Shown here in pieces: positions 17,025-27,182 of a stretch of 64,000 nt of DNA (positions within the stretch are counted from its first letter, which is position 1; the number at the start of each line of letters is the position of its first letter). Under the pieces are notes generated by a model that saw only the letters and a program-made list of their open reading frames with translations, was not told the DNA's origin and did not search any database. Made by a program: the position numbers and the translations under genes. Source of the DNA: Streptomyces fumanus (lineage in GTDB: Bacteria; Actinomycetota; Actinomycetes; Streptomycetales; Streptomycetaceae); NCBI RefSeq assembly GCF_014655295.1, contig NZ_BNBI01000006.1, positions 1-64,000 on the forward strand. Direction: 5' to 3'.

Positions 17025-18023
17025 ATGGACACCTTCGCGCTCGTCGTGACCATCGCGGTCGCGCTCTTCTTCACGTACACCAACGGTTTCCACGACTCGG
17101 CCAACGCCATCGCGACCTCCGTCTCGACGCGGGCGCTCACCCCGCGGGCGGCGCTCGCGATGGCCGCCGTGATGAACCTCGCCGGCGCGTTCCTCGGCTC
17201 CGGGGTCGCCAAGACCGTCAGCGAGGGTCTGATCGAGACGCCCGAGGGCTCGACGGGGATGGGGATCCTCTTCGCCGCGCTGATCGGGGCGATCGTCTGG
17301 AACCTCGTCACCTGGTACTTCGGGCTGCCCTCGTCCTCCTCGCACGCGCTGTTCGGCGGCATGGTGGGCGCGGCGCTGGCCGGCGGGACGACCGTGTACT
17401 GGCACGGGGTCGTCGACAAGATCGTCGTACCGATGTTCGTGTCGCCGGTGGTCGGGCTGGTCGCCGGCTATCTGGTGATGACGGCGATCATGTGGCTGTT
17501 CCGGCGGTCCAACCCGCACAAGGCCAAGCGGGGGTTCCGGATCGCGCAGACGGTGTCGGCGGCCGGGATGGCGCTCGGGCACGGTCTGCAGGACGCGCAG
17601 AAGACGATGGGCATCGTGGTGATGGCGCTGGTCATCGCCGATGTCGAGGACTACGGGGACCCGATCCCGGTCTGGGTGAAGATCGTCTGCGCGCTGATGC
17701 TGTCGCTGGGCACGTACGCCGGTGGCTGGCGGATCATGCGCACGCTGGGACGCAAGATCATCGAGCTGGACCCGCCGCAGGGGTTCGCGGCGGAGACGAC
17801 GGGCGCGTCGATCATGTTCACCACGGCGTTCCTGTTCCACGCGCCGATCTCGACCACGCATGTGATCACCTCGGCGATCATGGGCGTGGGGGCGACGAAG
17901 CGGGTGAACGCCGTGCGCTGGGGCGTCGCCAAGAACATCATCCTGGGCTGGTTCATCACCATGCCGGCGGCGGCGGTGGTGGCGGCGCTGTCCTTCTGGG
18001 TCGTGAAGCTGGCGGTGCTGTAG
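17025..18023 (+). CDS. pit: PiT-family low-affinity inorganic phosphate transporter
   Basis: 332-residue membrane protein with about eight to ten helices. Both halves carry the family signature: GFHDSANAIAT near residue 21 and GHGLQDAQKT near 188. Family knowledge: it imports metal-phosphate complexes driven by cation gradient and serves when phosphate is plentiful, unlike the Pst system encoded convergently. It forms an operon with the DUF47 gene. A strong bidirectional hairpin follows its stop. Confidence 0.95.
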   Translation: MDTFALVVTIAVALFFTYTNGFHDSANAIATSVSTRALTPRAALAMAAVMNLAGAFLGSGVAKTVSEGLIETPEGSTGMGILFAALIGAIVWNLVTWYFGLPSSSSHALFGGMVGAALAGGTTVYWHGVVDKIVVPMFVSPVVGLVAGYLVMTAIMWLFRRSNPHKAKRGFRIAQTVSAAGMALGHGLQDAQKTMGIVVMALVIADVEDYGDPIPVWVKIVCALMLSLGTYAGGWRIMRTLGRKIIELDPPQGFAAETTGASIMFTTAFLFHAPISTTHVITSAIMGVGATKRVNAVRWGVAKNIILGWFITMPAAAVVAALSFWVVKLAVL

Positions 18024-18081
18024 CGGGGGCTGCCGCGCGGCCCAGGGGCCGCCGGTGCCGCCGGTGCCGTAGGACGAGAAG

Positions 18082-18114
18082 ACGGGCCCGCCCCCGGATC
18101 GGGGGCGGGCCCGT
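18082..18114. terminator. Bidirectional terminator between pit and pstB
   Basis: A perfect 14-bp stem (18082-18095 with 18101-18114) and a five-base GGATC loop lie between the convergent pit and pstB genes. There is no long T run, as usual in Streptomyces. Confidence 0.85.
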
Positions 18115-18162
18115 TCGGCCTCGCGGTGGCACCGCCATGCAGCACCGCGAGGAGACCGGGGA

Positions 18163-18939
18163 TCAGCCGAAGCGGCCGGAGATGTAGTCCTCCGTGGCCT
18201 GCACCGACGGGTTGGAGAAGATCCGCTCCGTCTCGTCGATCTCGATCAGCTTGCCGGGCTGCCCGACCGCCGAGAGGTTGAAGAACGCGGTGCGGTCCGA
18301 GACGCGCGCCGCCTGCTGCATGTTGTGCGTCACGATGACGATCGTGAAGCGTTCCTTCAGCTCGCAGATCAGGTCTTCGATGGCGAGGGTGGAGATCGGG
18401 TCCAGGGCGGAGCAGGGCTCGTCCATGAGCAGGACGTTCGGCTCGACCGCGATGGCGCGGGCGATGCACAGCCGCTGCTGCTGGCCGCCGGAGAGGCCCG
18501 AGCCCGGCTTGTTCAGGCGGTCCTTGACCTCGTTCCAGAGGTTGGCGCCCTTCAGGGACTTCTCCACGATGTCGTCGAGCTGCGACTTCTTGTACCGGCC
18601 GTTGAGCCGGAGGCCCGCCGCGACGTTGTCGTAGACCGACATGGTGGGGAAGGGGTTGGGGCGCTGGAAGACCATGCCGACCTCGCGCCGCACGGCGACG
18701 GGGTCGATGCCGGGGCCGTACAGGTTCTCGTCGTCCAGCATGACCTTGCCGTCGACCCGGCCGCCGGGGGTGACCTCGTGCATGCGGTTCAGGGTGCGCA
18801 GGAAGGTGGACTTGCCGCAGCCGGAGGGACCGATGAAGGCCGTCACGGAGCGGGGCTCGACGGTCATCGAGATGTCCTCGATGGCGAGGAAGGAGCCGTA
18901 GTAGGCGTTGAGGCCGCTGACGTCGATGCGCTTGGCCAT
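18163..18939 (-). CDS. pstB: Phosphate ABC transporter ATP-binding protein
   Basis: 258 residues from ATG at 18939 (a GTG nine bases upstream is possible). Walker A is GPSGCGKS at 37-44, the signature is LSGGQQQRL, and Walker B is VLLMDEP with the D-loop SALD. The sequence is a clear PstB ([23 protein letters not shown]). It powers high-affinity phosphate uptake with PstSCA. It is the last gene of pstSCAB, 35 bases after pstA. Confidence 0.97.
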   Translation of the reverse strand: MAKRIDVSGLNAYYGSFLAIEDISMTVEPRSVTAFIGPSGCGKSTFLRTLNRMHEVTPGGRVDGKVMLDDENLYGPGIDPVAVRREVGMVFQRPNPFPTMSVYDNVAAGLRLNGRYKKSQLDDIVEKSLKGANLWNEVKDRLNKPGSGLSGGQQQRLCIARAIAVEPNVLLMDEPCSALDPISTLAIEDLICELKERFTIVIVTHNMQQAARVSDRTAFFNLSAVGQPGKLIEIDETERIFSNPSVQATEDYISGRFG

Positions 18940-18974
18940 GTGAATCACTGCTTCTTTCGTCGGGTCCGAGGGCC

Positions 18975-20042
18975 TTAGCGACCGGTCTTGGGGGCCTTCC
19001 AGCGGGCGATGCCGCGGGCCACCAGGTTGAGGATCATGATGAACGCGATGAGCGTCAGGGCCGCCGCCCAGGCGCGGTCGTACGCCGCGCCCTGGCCGCC
19101 GCTGTTGGTGAACTGCAGATAGATGTACATCGGCAGCGACGCCTGCGGGTCCTTGAAGGGGTTGGCGTTGATGAAGTTCGCGCCCCAGACCAGCAGCAGC
19201 ACGGGGGCCGTCTCACCGGCGATGCGGGCCACGGCCAGCATGATGCCGGTGGTGATGCCGCCGATGGAGGTCGGCAGGACCACCTTCAGGATCGTGCGCC
19301 ACTTGGGGACGCCGAGCGCCAGGGACGCCTCGCGCAGCTCGTTGGGGACGAGCTTGAGCATCTCCTCGGTGGAGCGGACGACGACCGGGATCATCAGGAT
19401 GGTCAGGGCCATCGAGCCGGCGAAGCCGGAGTAGCCCATGTCCAGGATCAGGATCCACAGGCTGAGGATGAACAGACCGGCGACGATCGACGGGATGCCC
19501 GTCATGACGTCGACGAAGAAGGTGACGGCCTGGGCGAGCCGGCCGCGGCCGTACTCCACCAGGTAGATGGCGGTCAGCACGCCGATCGGTACGGAGATCA
19601 GGGTGGCCAGGCCGACCTGCTCGGCGGTGCCGAGAATGGCGTGGTAGATGCCGCCGCCGGGCTCGGTGTCGGCGACGACGCCCATCGAGTGGGTGAGGAA
19701 GTAGCCGTCGAAGACCTTGATGCCGCGCTTGACGGTGGTCCAGGCCAGCGAGGCCAGCGGGACGATGGCCATCAGGAACGCGACCCAGACCAGGCTGGTC
19801 GCGACCCGGTCCTTGGCCTGGCGCGGGCCCTCGACCTTGGCGGATATGCCGTAGGAGCCGGCCACGAACAGGACGGCGGCGATCAGCGCCCACTGGATGG
19901 AGCTGTCCAGGCCGGCGGCGAAGCTGATGCCGAGGCCGAGCAGGACCGCGCCGGCGGCGACCGCCCAGGCGAACCACTTGGGCAGGGTGGCGCCGCGCAG
20001 CGAGCTGGGCGGGCGCTTGTCGGTGAGGCTGGCGTTGCTCAT
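18975..20042 (-). CDS. pstA: Phosphate ABC transporter permease PstA
   Basis: 355-residue permease. The N-terminal extension has two extra hydrophobic segments (about 25-65) before the usual six-helix MetI-type domain. The EAA loop ([24 protein letters not shown]) that contacts PstB is clear. ATG at 20042 overlaps the pstC stop as ATGA, so the two permease subunits are coupled in translation. Confidence 0.96.
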   Translation of the reverse strand: MSNASLTDKRPPSSLRGATLPKWFAWAVAAGAVLLGLGISFAAGLDSSIQWALIAAVLFVAGSYGISAKVEGPRQAKDRVATSLVWVAFLMAIVPLASLAWTTVKRGIKVFDGYFLTHSMGVVADTEPGGGIYHAILGTAEQVGLATLISVPIGVLTAIYLVEYGRGRLAQAVTFFVDVMTGIPSIVAGLFILSLWILILDMGYSGFAGSMALTILMIPVVVRSTEEMLKLVPNELREASLALGVPKWRTILKVVLPTSIGGITTGIMLAVARIAGETAPVLLLVWGANFINANPFKDPQASLPMYIYLQFTNSGGQGAAYDRAWAAALTLIAFIMILNLVARGIARWKAPKTGR

Positions 20043-21040
20043 GCGTTGGCCCCCGAGTACTCCTTGCGGCGGGCGATGATCAGCCGGGCCGCGCCGTTGA
20101 CCAGCAGGGTGATGACGAAGAGGACGAGACCGGAGGCGATCAGCGCGTCCCGGCCCATCTCGGTGGCCTCGTTGAACTTGCTGGCGATGTTCTGGGCGAA
20201 GGTGCCGCCGCCCGCGTCGAGCAGGCTGGCCTGGATGGTGAAGGTCGGGGAGAGGACCATGGCCACGGCCATCGTCTCGCCGAGGGCGCGGCCGAGGCCG
20301 AGCATCGAGGCGGAGATGATGCCGGAGCGGCCGAAGGGCAGCACCGACATCCGGATGACCTCCCAGCGCGTGGCGCCGAGGGCGAGGGCCGCCTCCTCGT
20401 GCATCCGCGGGACCTGCCGGAAGACCTCGCGGCTGACGTTGGTGATGATCGGCAGGATCATGATCGCCAGCAGGATGCCGACGGTGAACAGCGAGCGGGC
20501 CGGGCCGCCGTCCCACGCGAAGAGGCCGGTCCAGCCGAAGTAGTCGTCGAGCCAGCCGTACAGGCCGTTCAGGTGCGGTACGAGGACCAGGGCGCCCCAC
20601 AGGCCGTAGACGATGGACGGCACGGCGGCGAGCAGGTCGATGACGTAGGCGATGGTGCCGCCCAGCTTGCGCGGGGCGTAGTGGGTGATGAACAGGGCGA
20701 TGCCCACCGCGATCGGGACCGCGATGGCCATGGCGATGACCGACGACACGATGGTGCCGAAGGCCAGCACCGCGATGCCGAACTGGGGCGGTACCCCGCT
20801 GGGGTTCCACTCCATGGTGGTGAAGAAGTTCGCCTCGTTCTTGCTGAGCGCGAGCACGGCGCGGTACGTCAGGAAGGCCGCGATGGCGGCCATCAGGACC
20901 AGGACGAAGATGCCGGAGCCGCGCGAGAGACCGATGAAGACGCGGTCTCCGGGGCGGCTGGCGCCGCGGGCGGCGCCCTTGTCCGTCTCGGCCGGCTGGA
21001 GGGCTGGAGGGGCTGCGGGGTTCTCTGTGGTGGTGTCCAT
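20039..21040 (-). CDS. pstC: Phosphate ABC transporter permease PstC
   Basis: 333-residue permease with six or seven helices and the EAA motif MHEEAALALGATRWEVIRMSVLP. ATG at 21040 has GGAGAA just upstream, which decides the start over a longer upstream frame. It pairs with PstA in the membrane. A strong hairpin lies between pstS and pstC, so pstC is expected at lower level than pstS. Confidence 0.96.
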   Translation of the reverse strand: MDTTTENPAAPPALQPAETDKGAARGASRPGDRVFIGLSRGSGIFVLVLMAAIAAFLTYRAVLALSKNEANFFTTMEWNPSGVPPQFGIAVLAFGTIVSSVIAMAIAVPIAVGIALFITHYAPRKLGGTIAYVIDLLAAVPSIVYGLWGALVLVPHLNGLYGWLDDYFGWTGLFAWDGGPARSLFTVGILLAIMILPIITNVSREVFRQVPRMHEEAALALGATRWEVIRMSVLPFGRSGIISASMLGLGRALGETMAVAMVLSPTFTIQASLLDAGGGTFAQNIASKFNEATEMGRDALIASGLVLFVITLLVNGAARLIIARRKEYSGANA

Positions 21041-21130
21041 CGGGTTCTCCGGTCTGCGGAGCCGCCGTGCGGGGCGGCTCGGACGGAGCCGCCCGCGTGT
21101 CGGGGGCTCCTGGCGGCGGTGCACCGGACG

Positions 21131-21165
21131 GTGCGGTCCGGTCCCGGGCGGGGACCGGACCGCAC
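21131..21165 (-). terminator. Hairpin between pstS and pstC (attenuator or partial terminator)
   Basis: A perfect 15-bp stem (21131-21145 with 21151-21165) and a five-base loop begin six bases after the pstS stop. In this position it probably stabilises or ends the abundant pstS transcript while some transcription continues into pstCAB. Confidence 0.8.
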
Positions 21166-21170
21166 TCGGG

Positions 21171-22301
21171 TCAGCTCAGGGCCGAGATGGTGTCGCGGAC
21201 CTTGGTGATGATCTCGTCGGGCATCGGGGCGTAGCCGGCGTCCGCCAGCAGGCCCTGACCGCTCTCGGAGGCGATGTAGTTGAGGAAGGACTTGGTGGCG
21301 GGCAGGGTCTCCGCCTTGTTGCCCTTGTCGCAGACGATCTCGTACGTCACCAGGGTGATCGGGTACGCGCCGGCGGCGGAGGGGGTGTAGTCGAGCTCCA
21401 GCGCGAGGTCCTTGCCGGTGCCGATGACCTTGGCGGCGCCGATGGCGGCGGTCGCGTTCTCGACGGTGGCCTTGACCGGCTCGGCGGCCTCGGTCTTGAT
21501 GTCGACCGTCTTGATGCCGTCCTTGGCGTAGGACAGCTCGAAGTAGGAGATGGCGCCGGAGGTCTGGGTCACCTGCTGGGCCAGGCCGGAGGAGCCCTGC
21601 GCGGACTGGCCGCCCTTGGCCTCCCAGGACTTGCCCGGCTCGTACTTCCAGTCGCTCGGCGCGGCGGCCTTGAGGTACTTGGTGAAGTTGTCCGTGGTGC
21701 CGGACTCGTCCGAGCGGTGGAACGCCTGGATCTTGAGGTCGGGGAGCTTGGCGTCGGGGTTGAGCTTCTTGATCGCCGCGTCGTTCCACTTGGTGATCTT
21801 GCTGTCGAAGATCTTGGCGAGCGTCGGGGCGTCCAGGACCAGCGAGTCGACGCCGGGGACGTTGAAACCGACCGCGATCGGGCCGCCGACCATCGGCAGG
21901 TCGATGCCCTGGCCGCCGGAGCAGACCTTCTTGGAGGCGGTGATCTCCTCGGGCTTCAGCGCGGAGTCCGAACCGGCGAAGGCCGTCTGGCCCTGGGTGA
22001 ACGCGGTGACGCCCGCGCCCGAGCCGGTCGGGTTGTAGTTGATCTGCACGCCCTTGCAGGCGGCGGCGAACTGCTTGACCCAGGCGTCGATCGCGTTCTT
22101 CTGGGCGGAGGAACCGGATGCCTGGAGCTGACCCGAGGCGTCGTCGCACTTGATGTCGCCGGCCTGGGTGGTCGCCGAGGCGCCGCCGCCGCTGGTCTCG
22201 CTGCCGGTGTCGTCCGAGCCGCACGCCGTGAGGGCCAGGGCGCCGGAGACGGCGAGAGCACCGAGAGCGAGGGCCCGCCGGTTCTTGCGCTGAAGCTTCA
22301 C
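21171..22301 (-). CDS. pstS: Phosphate-binding lipoprotein PstS
   Basis: 376 residues. The signal peptide ends in the lipobox LTAC, with the lipid-anchored Cys at 27. The phosphate-binding segments are typical: LQASGSSAQKNAI, TGSGAGVTAFTQGQTAFAGSD, and DESGTTDNFTKYL. It captures phosphate outside the membrane for PstCAB. A PHO box lies about 140 bases upstream, so PhoP control under phosphate starvation is expected. Confidence 0.97.
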   Translation of the reverse strand: MKLQRKNRRALALGALAVSGALALTACGSDDTGSETSGGGASATTQAGDIKCDDASGQLQASGSSAQKNAIDAWVKQFAAACKGVQINYNPTGSGAGVTAFTQGQTAFAGSDSALKPEEITASKKVCSGGQGIDLPMVGGPIAVGFNVPGVDSLVLDAPTLAKIFDSKITKWNDAAIKKLNPDAKLPDLKIQAFHRSDESGTTDNFTKYLKAAAPSDWKYEPGKSWEAKGGQSAQGSSGLAQQVTQTSGAISYFELSYAKDGIKTVDIKTEAAEPVKATVENATAAIGAAKVIGTGKDLALELDYTPSAAGAYPITLVTYEIVCDKGNKAETLPATKSFLNYIASESGQGLLADAGYAPMPDEIITKVRDTISALS

Positions 22302-22439
22302 TGAGGGAATTCCTTCCAGGAGCCGCCGTCCTGTTCGGCGGCGTGCGAGGTAGGTCTGGGCGATACGGACACGTATTCGGGATGCGCCCCGTATCGGGTA
22401 AGGCTGAAATTAGGCAGATCAGGTGAAGGCGCCGATGGC

Positions 22440-22461
22440 CGTAAATGAACGAGGGGTGAAC
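22440..22461 (-). promoter_or_regulatory. PHO box (PhoP binding site) of pstS
   Basis: Reading the minus strand, two adjacent 11-base direct repeats are seen: GTTCACCCCTC and GTTCATTTACG. This matches the Streptomyces PHO box (two GTTCACC-like units, 11-base spacing). It lies 139 bases upstream of the pstS start, in the 250-base space after the Nudix gene. It probably overlaps the -35 region of the pstS promoter. Confidence 0.92.
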
Positions 22462-22551
22462 CCCTGCCGTCGGTGCGGTGAGGTCACGGAACGCTTACGT
22501 CGAGGACACGGAGGGGTTCCGACCGGCGTTCCGGGGACGGTCCGAGTCAGT

Positions 22552-23001
22552 TCAGGAACGGCCGGTCGCGGCCAGCAGGGCGTCGATCAGGTCGCGGTCC
22601 CGGGGCTGGGTGAGCCGGGCGCGGGCGGCGTCGGGGGCCAGCCAGAGCACGCGGTCCACCTCGCGGCTCGGTACGAACGTGCCCGCGACGGCCTCGGCCG
22701 CCCAGTAGCGCACCTGCTTGGGCCGGCCGTCCACGGCGTACCGCGCGGTGGGCAGCTCCGGGCCCGGCACGGCCCGCTGCCCGGTCTCCTCGGCGACCTC
22801 GCGCAGCGCACCCGCGAGGGGCTCCTCGCCGGGCTCCAGCTTGCCCTTGGGGTGCGACCAGTCGTCGTACTTCGGCCGGTGGACCAGGCAGATCTCCAGG
22901 GCACCGGTCACGGGGGAGCGGCGCCACAGGACACAGCCGGCCGCGTGGACGACCGGGCCGTGAAGGCCGTCGGAGTCACCGGATACGCCTGAAATGCCCA
23001 C
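22552..23001 (-). CDS. Nudix hydrolase (MutT/NUDIX)
   Basis: 149 residues. The Nudix box is complete: GKLEPGEEPLAGALREVAEETG, with the metal-binding REVAEE. WSHPKGKLEPGEE is typical of diadenosine or inositol polyphosphate-type pyrophosphohydrolases and of MutT1-like proteins. GTG at 23001 is preceded by GAGGC. It follows the CHAD and ppk genes on the same strand, which suggests a role in nucleotide or polyphosphate turnover; the substrate is unproven. Confidence 0.9.
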   Translation of the reverse strand: MGISGVSGDSDGLHGPVVHAAGCVLWRRSPVTGALEICLVHRPKYDDWSHPKGKLEPGEEPLAGALREVAEETGQRAVPGPELPTARYAVDGRPKQVRYWAAEAVAGTFVPSREVDRVLWLAPDAARARLTQPRDRDLIDALLAATGRS

Positions 23002-23045
23002 CGTTGCCTCGCTCCCAGACCGCTCGCCGGCCGGATACCGCCTGC

Positions 23046-24095
23046 CTACGGCGTACCGACCGCTTCCTTGCGCCAGCAGTGCTGGAACGCGTACCGCGCC
23101 GCCTCCACCTCATGCCGCTGATCGGCGTGCAGCACCCCCAGGGCGTACGCCGTCGCCGGGGCGATCCGGGGGGTGCGGGCCGCCTGCGCCGCCGCCGCGG
23201 CGGCCTCCGAGGCGTCGCGGTGCCGGTCCAGGGCCTCGCCGGCCGCGAGCGTCCGCACGTCGACGGGCGGCTCGCCGCCGGCCACGACCTCACGGGCGTA
23301 GCGGTGCAGCCGCAGCAGCAGCCGGACCTGGTGCCAGGGGGCGTCCTGCGGATGCGGGGCCGGGTCCGGGGAGAGGCCGTGCACCAGCGCCTCCGCGTTG
23401 TACGGGCTGCCCGCGGTGACCAGCGGCAGCGCCGCCACCGCGTCGGTGAGGCGGTCCTCGGCCGCCGCGGCGAGCGGACGGCAGTCGGCCGCGTCCGCGC
23501 CCGCGGCCAGCGGTACGTCGCTGGCGAGGACGGCGACCTTGTCGGCGACCGCGTGGAACCGGCTGCTGCCCAGGGCCTGCAGCGCGGTCGAGTGCGCCCG
23601 GGTCCGGGCCAGCGTGAGCTGCCGGTCCAGCAGGGCGCCCGCCTTGGCCGCGCCGACGGTGAGGTGGCCGCGGTCGGCCGCCGCCGGCCCCGGCGGGTCG
23701 GTCACCCGGGCGCCCCGGGACTGGGCGGGGAACGCCGCCGGGCCGGACAGCCGGTGCAGCGCCTGGAGCAGCCGCTCCAGCCGGGAGGCGTACGCGTGCT
23801 CCAGCGCCAGCGTGCCCGACAGCCAGGCCAGTTCCGGGCGCATCGACTCCGCCCAGTCGCTGTCCAGCAGCGGCTGGAAGGTGTGCAGGCTGCCGCTGAT
23901 CCGGCGGGCGGCGCGGCGCAGCGCGCGGGCCGCGTCGCCGGAGCCCTCCGTGCCGTTCGCGCCGGTCTCCCGGTGCAGGCGCAGCGCCCGGAGGAACTCC
24001 GTGGCCTGCGCCCGCAGATACCCCGCGAGGGCGTCGGCCGGTACCGAACCGGCGGCGGCCGTGGGGTGCGTCGGTTCAAGGTGTTGCTGTGCCAC
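23046..24095 (-). CDS. CHAD-domain protein
   Basis: 349 residues, almost wholly one helical CHAD domain with many conserved His and Arg residues ([50 protein letters not shown]). Family knowledge: CHAD domains bind polyphosphate granules through basic surfaces. Its start overlaps the end of ppk by 20 bases, so a role with polyphosphate made by PPK is well supported by context. Confidence 0.9.
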   Translation of the reverse strand: MAQQHLEPTHPTAAAGSVPADALAGYLRAQATEFLRALRLHRETGANGTEGSGDAARALRRAARRISGSLHTFQPLLDSDWAESMRPELAWLSGTLALEHAYASRLERLLQALHRLSGPAAFPAQSRGARVTDPPGPAAADRGHLTVGAAKAGALLDRQLTLARTRAHSTALQALGSSRFHAVADKVAVLASDVPLAAGADAADCRPLAAAAEDRLTDAVAALPLVTAGSPYNAEALVHGLSPDPAPHPQDAPWHQVRLLLRLHRYAREVVAGGEPPVDVRTLAAGEALDRHRDASEAAAAAAQAARTPRIAPATAYALGVLHADQRHEVEAARYAFQHCWRKEAVGTP

Positions 24096-26316
24096 GCCGG
24101 CGCCTCCGGGCGTCTATGAGCATCTCCTGGATGTTGCGCAGGGGCTGGCCGTCCGGATCGGTCGCGTGCCGGGTCCACTCGCCGTCCGGGCCGAGGTGCC
24201 AGGACGCGGTGGTGTCGGCCATGCCGGTCTCCAGCAGGCGGCACAGGGCCGCCCGGTGGGCCGGGTCGGTCACCCGGACCAGGGCCTCTATCCGGCGGTC
24301 GAGGTTGCGGTGCATCATGTCGGCGCTGCCGAACCAGACCTCCGGCTCGCCGCCGTTGCCGAAGGCGAAGACCCGGGAGTGCTCCAGGAACCGGCCGAGG
24401 ATCGAGCGGACCCGGACGTTCTCCGACATGCCCGGCACGCCGGGGCGCAGCGCGCAGATGCCGCGCACCCACACGTCGACGGGGACGCCCGCCTGCGAGG
24501 CCCGGTAGCAGGCGTCGATGATCGCCTCGTCCACCATCGAGTTGACCTTGATGCGGACGTACGCGGGCCGGCCGGAGCGGTGGTGCTGGATCTCCTTGTG
24601 GATGCGGGAGACCAGGCCGTCGCGCAGGGACTTGGGGGCGACCAGCAGCCGGCGGTAGGTCTCCCGGCGGGAGTAGCCGGAGAGCCGGTTGAACAGGTCG
24701 GAGAGGTCCGCGCCGACCTGCGGGTCGGCGGTGAGCAGGCCGAGGTCCTCGTACAGGCGGGCCGTCTTCGGGTGGTAGTTGCCGGTGCCGACGTGGCTGT
24801 AGCGGCGCAGCGTCTCGCCCTCCTGGCGGACGATGAGCGACAGCTTGCAGTGCGTCTTCAGGCCGACCAGGCCGTAGACGACGTGGCAGCCGGCCTCCTC
24901 CAGCTTGCGGGCCCACTTGATGTTGGCGTGCTCGTCGAAGCGGGCCTTGATCTCGACCAGGACGAGGACCTGCTTGCCGGCCTCGGCGGCCTCGATGAGC
25001 GCGTCGACTATGGGGGAGTCGCCCGAGGTCCGGTACAGCGTCTGCTTGATCGCCAGCACGTCCGGGTCGGTGGCGGCCTGCTCCAGGAACGCCTGGACGG
25101 AGGTGGAGAAGGAGTCGTACGGGTGGTGCAGCAGGACGTCCCGGCTGCGCAGCGCGGCGAAGATGTCGGGCGCGGAGGCGGACTCGACCTCGGCGAGGTC
25201 GCGGTGGGTGCCGGCGACGAACTTCGGGTACTTCAGCTCCGGCCGGTCCAGGCCGTGGATGCGGAACAGGCCGGTGAGGTCCAGCGGGCCGGGCAGCGGG
25301 TAGACCTCGGCCTCGCCGATCTTCAGCTCGCGCACCAGCAGGTCCAGGACCTCGCGGTCGATGGACTCCTCCACCTCCAGGCGGACCGGCGGGCCGAAGC
25401 GGCGCCGCATCAGCTCCTTCTCCAGGGCCTGGAGCAGGTTCTCGGTGTCGTCCTCCTCCACCTCCAGGTCCTCGTTGCGGGTGAGGCGGAAGGCGTGGCT
25501 CTCCAGCACCTCCATGCCCGGGAACAGCTCCTCCAGGTGGGCGGCGATGACGTCCTCGAGGGGGACGTACCGGCCCGGGGACGCCTCCAGGAAGCGGGAG
25601 AGCAGCGGGGGCACCTTGACCCGGGCGAAGTGCCGGTGGCCGGTGACCGGGTTGCGGACGACGACCGCGAGGTTCAGCGAGAGGCCCGAGATGTACGGGA
25701 AGGGGTGCGCGGGGTCGACGGCGAGCGGGGTGAGGACCGGGAAGATCTGGTGCCGGAACAGGGTGAACAGGCGGGCCTGCTCCTTCTCGGTCAGCTCCTT
25801 CCAGCGGACCAGGTGGATGCCCTCGTCGGCCAGCGCCGGGAGCACGTCCTCGTGGAAGCAGGCGGCGTGCCGGGCCATCAGCTCCCGGGAGCGCGCCCAG
25901 ATCATCTCCAGTACCTCGCGGGGCTGGAGGCCGGAGGCGGACCGGGTGGCGACGCCGGTGGCGATCCGGCGCTTCAGTCCGGCCACGCGGACCATGAAGA
26001 ACTCGTCCAGGTTGCTGGCGAAGATCGCGAGGAAGTTGGCGCGCTCCAGCAGGGGCGTGTCCGGGTCCTCGGCGAGTTCCAGGACCCGCTCGTTGAACGC
26101 CAGCCAGCTCCGTTCCCGGTCCAGGAAGCGGCCCTGCGGGAGCTGGGCGCCGCCCGCCTGGGACTCCTCCGACTCCTCGTACGCGTCGAGGTCGGCGTCG
26201 ATGTCGGGCTCCAGGTCCGACACCGTGGCGGCGACCGTGTGCGGGCGGTGGGCGGCGATGGAACCCACGGAGGGCTGCGTGTGCTGGACCTCTGCCTGGG
26301 CGTTCGGCTGGCTCAT
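24076..26316 (-). CDS. ppk: Polyphosphate kinase 1
   Basis: 746 residues from ATG at 26316. Reaction: reversible transfer of the ATP gamma-phosphate to polyphosphate at the membrane or granule. The catalytic region has H508 in [13 protein letters not shown] (autophosphorylated His in the family) and H669 in [11 protein letters not shown]. The N-terminal domain starts at [19 protein letters not shown]. It is the first gene of a minus-strand run ppk-CHAD-Nudix that leads to the pst operon. I did not find a clear PHO box upstream. Confidence 0.97.
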   Translation of the reverse strand: MSQPNAQAEVQHTQPSVGSIAAHRPHTVAATVSDLEPDIDADLDAYEESEESQAGGAQLPQGRFLDRERSWLAFNERVLELAEDPDTPLLERANFLAIFASNLDEFFMVRVAGLKRRIATGVATRSASGLQPREVLEMIWARSRELMARHAACFHEDVLPALADEGIHLVRWKELTEKEQARLFTLFRHQIFPVLTPLAVDPAHPFPYISGLSLNLAVVVRNPVTGHRHFARVKVPPLLSRFLEASPGRYVPLEDVIAAHLEELFPGMEVLESHAFRLTRNEDLEVEEDDTENLLQALEKELMRRRFGPPVRLEVEESIDREVLDLLVRELKIGEAEVYPLPGPLDLTGLFRIHGLDRPELKYPKFVAGTHRDLAEVESASAPDIFAALRSRDVLLHHPYDSFSTSVQAFLEQAATDPDVLAIKQTLYRTSGDSPIVDALIEAAEAGKQVLVLVEIKARFDEHANIKWARKLEEAGCHVVYGLVGLKTHCKLSLIVRQEGETLRRYSHVGTGNYHPKTARLYEDLGLLTADPQVGADLSDLFNRLSGYSRRETYRRLLVAPKSLRDGLVSRIHKEIQHHRSGRPAYVRIKVNSMVDEAIIDACYRASQAGVPVDVWVRGICALRPGVPGMSENVRVRSILGRFLEHSRVFAFGNGGEPEVWFGSADMMHRNLDRRIEALVRVTDPAHRAALCRLLETGMADTTASWHLGPDGEWTRHATDPDGQPLRNIQEMLIDARRRRRGTATP

Positions 26317-26490
26317 GAACCCATTCTTCCGCGCCTGCGGCAGGTCAGGCGCGTCGGACGTCTCGGGTAGGTCCACTGGCCTCTCCGGGGGCGGTGAGGA
26401 CGCGGGCACGGCGGGCTGCATTCGCTGAGCGTGGCAAGCCCGTCTGAATCACCGGTTACGGCGACATGACGTGCCGGACACCGGGGGGCG

Positions 26491-26585
26491 GCCCGGAGGG
26501 GGAGTCGCGCGGGCGGACGGGGGCCCGGAGGGGGAGTCGCGCGGGCGGACGCGGGCCCGGAGGGGAGAGGAGCGCGGGCGGGCGG
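26491..26585. repeat. 32-bp tandem repeat (three units) in the ppk-sigma factor intergenic space
   Basis: GCCCGGAGGGGGAGTCGCGC recurs at 26491 and 26523; a third, diverged unit starts at 26555 (period 32). It lies in the 323-base gap 26317-26639 between divergent ppk and the sigma-factor gene. The rest of the gap must hold both promoters; I cannot assign them securely. Confidence 0.85.
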
Positions 26586-26639
26586 GAAACGGGCTGCGAT
26601 CGTGAGAACCGATCCGGCGGGCTCGTCCGATGAGGAGAT

Positions 26640-27182
26640 GTGAGCGAAACGCGAAGCGACGGGGAGCTGCTCCGGGCCGTCGCCGACGACGGGGACCGGC
26701 GGGCCTTCGAGGAGCTGTACCGCCGCTATGCCCCCTGGCTGGCCGCCCGGCTGCGGGGCCGCTGCGCCGACTCCGGGGTCGTCGACGACGTCGTGCAGGA
26801 GACCTTCCTCGCCGTGTGGCGCGGCAGCGCGCGCTACCGGCAGGACGGTGACGTGGCGGGGTGGCTGTGGCGGATCGGGTCGCGGCGGCTGATTGACGCC
26901 CTGCGAGGGGACGGGGCCCGGGGCAGACTGCGGCAGGCCCTGGCCAGACTGCGGCACCGCGAGGAGGTCTCGGCGGAGGAACGCGTGCTCTCGGGGGTCG
27001 AGCACGGGGACCTCGCCGGGGCGCTGGTCCGGCTCTCCCCGGAGCTGCGCGCGGTGATCCAGGCGACGGTCGTGGACGGGCTGACCACCCGTGAGGCCGC
27101 CGTCCTGCTCGGTGTTCCGCCGGGCACGGTCAAGACGCGGGCGATGCGTGCCCGCAAGCAGTTGCGGGAGGCCCTGGCATGA
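26640..27182 (+). CDS. ECF-type RNA polymerase sigma factor
   Basis: 180 residues. Region 2 (about 24-85) has YRRYAPWLAARL and the -10 binding part VVDDVVQETFLAVWRG; region 4 (about 125-178) has LSPELRAVIQATVVDGLTTREAAVLLGVPPGTVKTRAMRARKQL. GTG at 26640 is close behind GAGGAG. It overlaps the next gene by four bases (ATGA), and the next gene product has an anti-sigma zinc-binding motif, so sigma and anti-sigma are likely paired. Confidence 0.92.
   Translation: MSETRSDGELLRAVADDGDRRAFEELYRRYAPWLAARLRGRCADSGVVDDVVQETFLAVWRGSARYRQDGDVAGWLWRIGSRRLIDALRGDGARGRLRQALARLRHREEVSAEERVLSGVEHGDLAGALVRLSPELRAVIQATVVDGLTTREAAVLLGVPPGTVKTRAMRARKQLREALA

Noticed and set aside
26580..26640. ECF autoregulatory promoter (GGAAAC or GAGAACC with CGTC)
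   Set aside because: The elements are present, but no pair has the spacing expected of ECF promoters.
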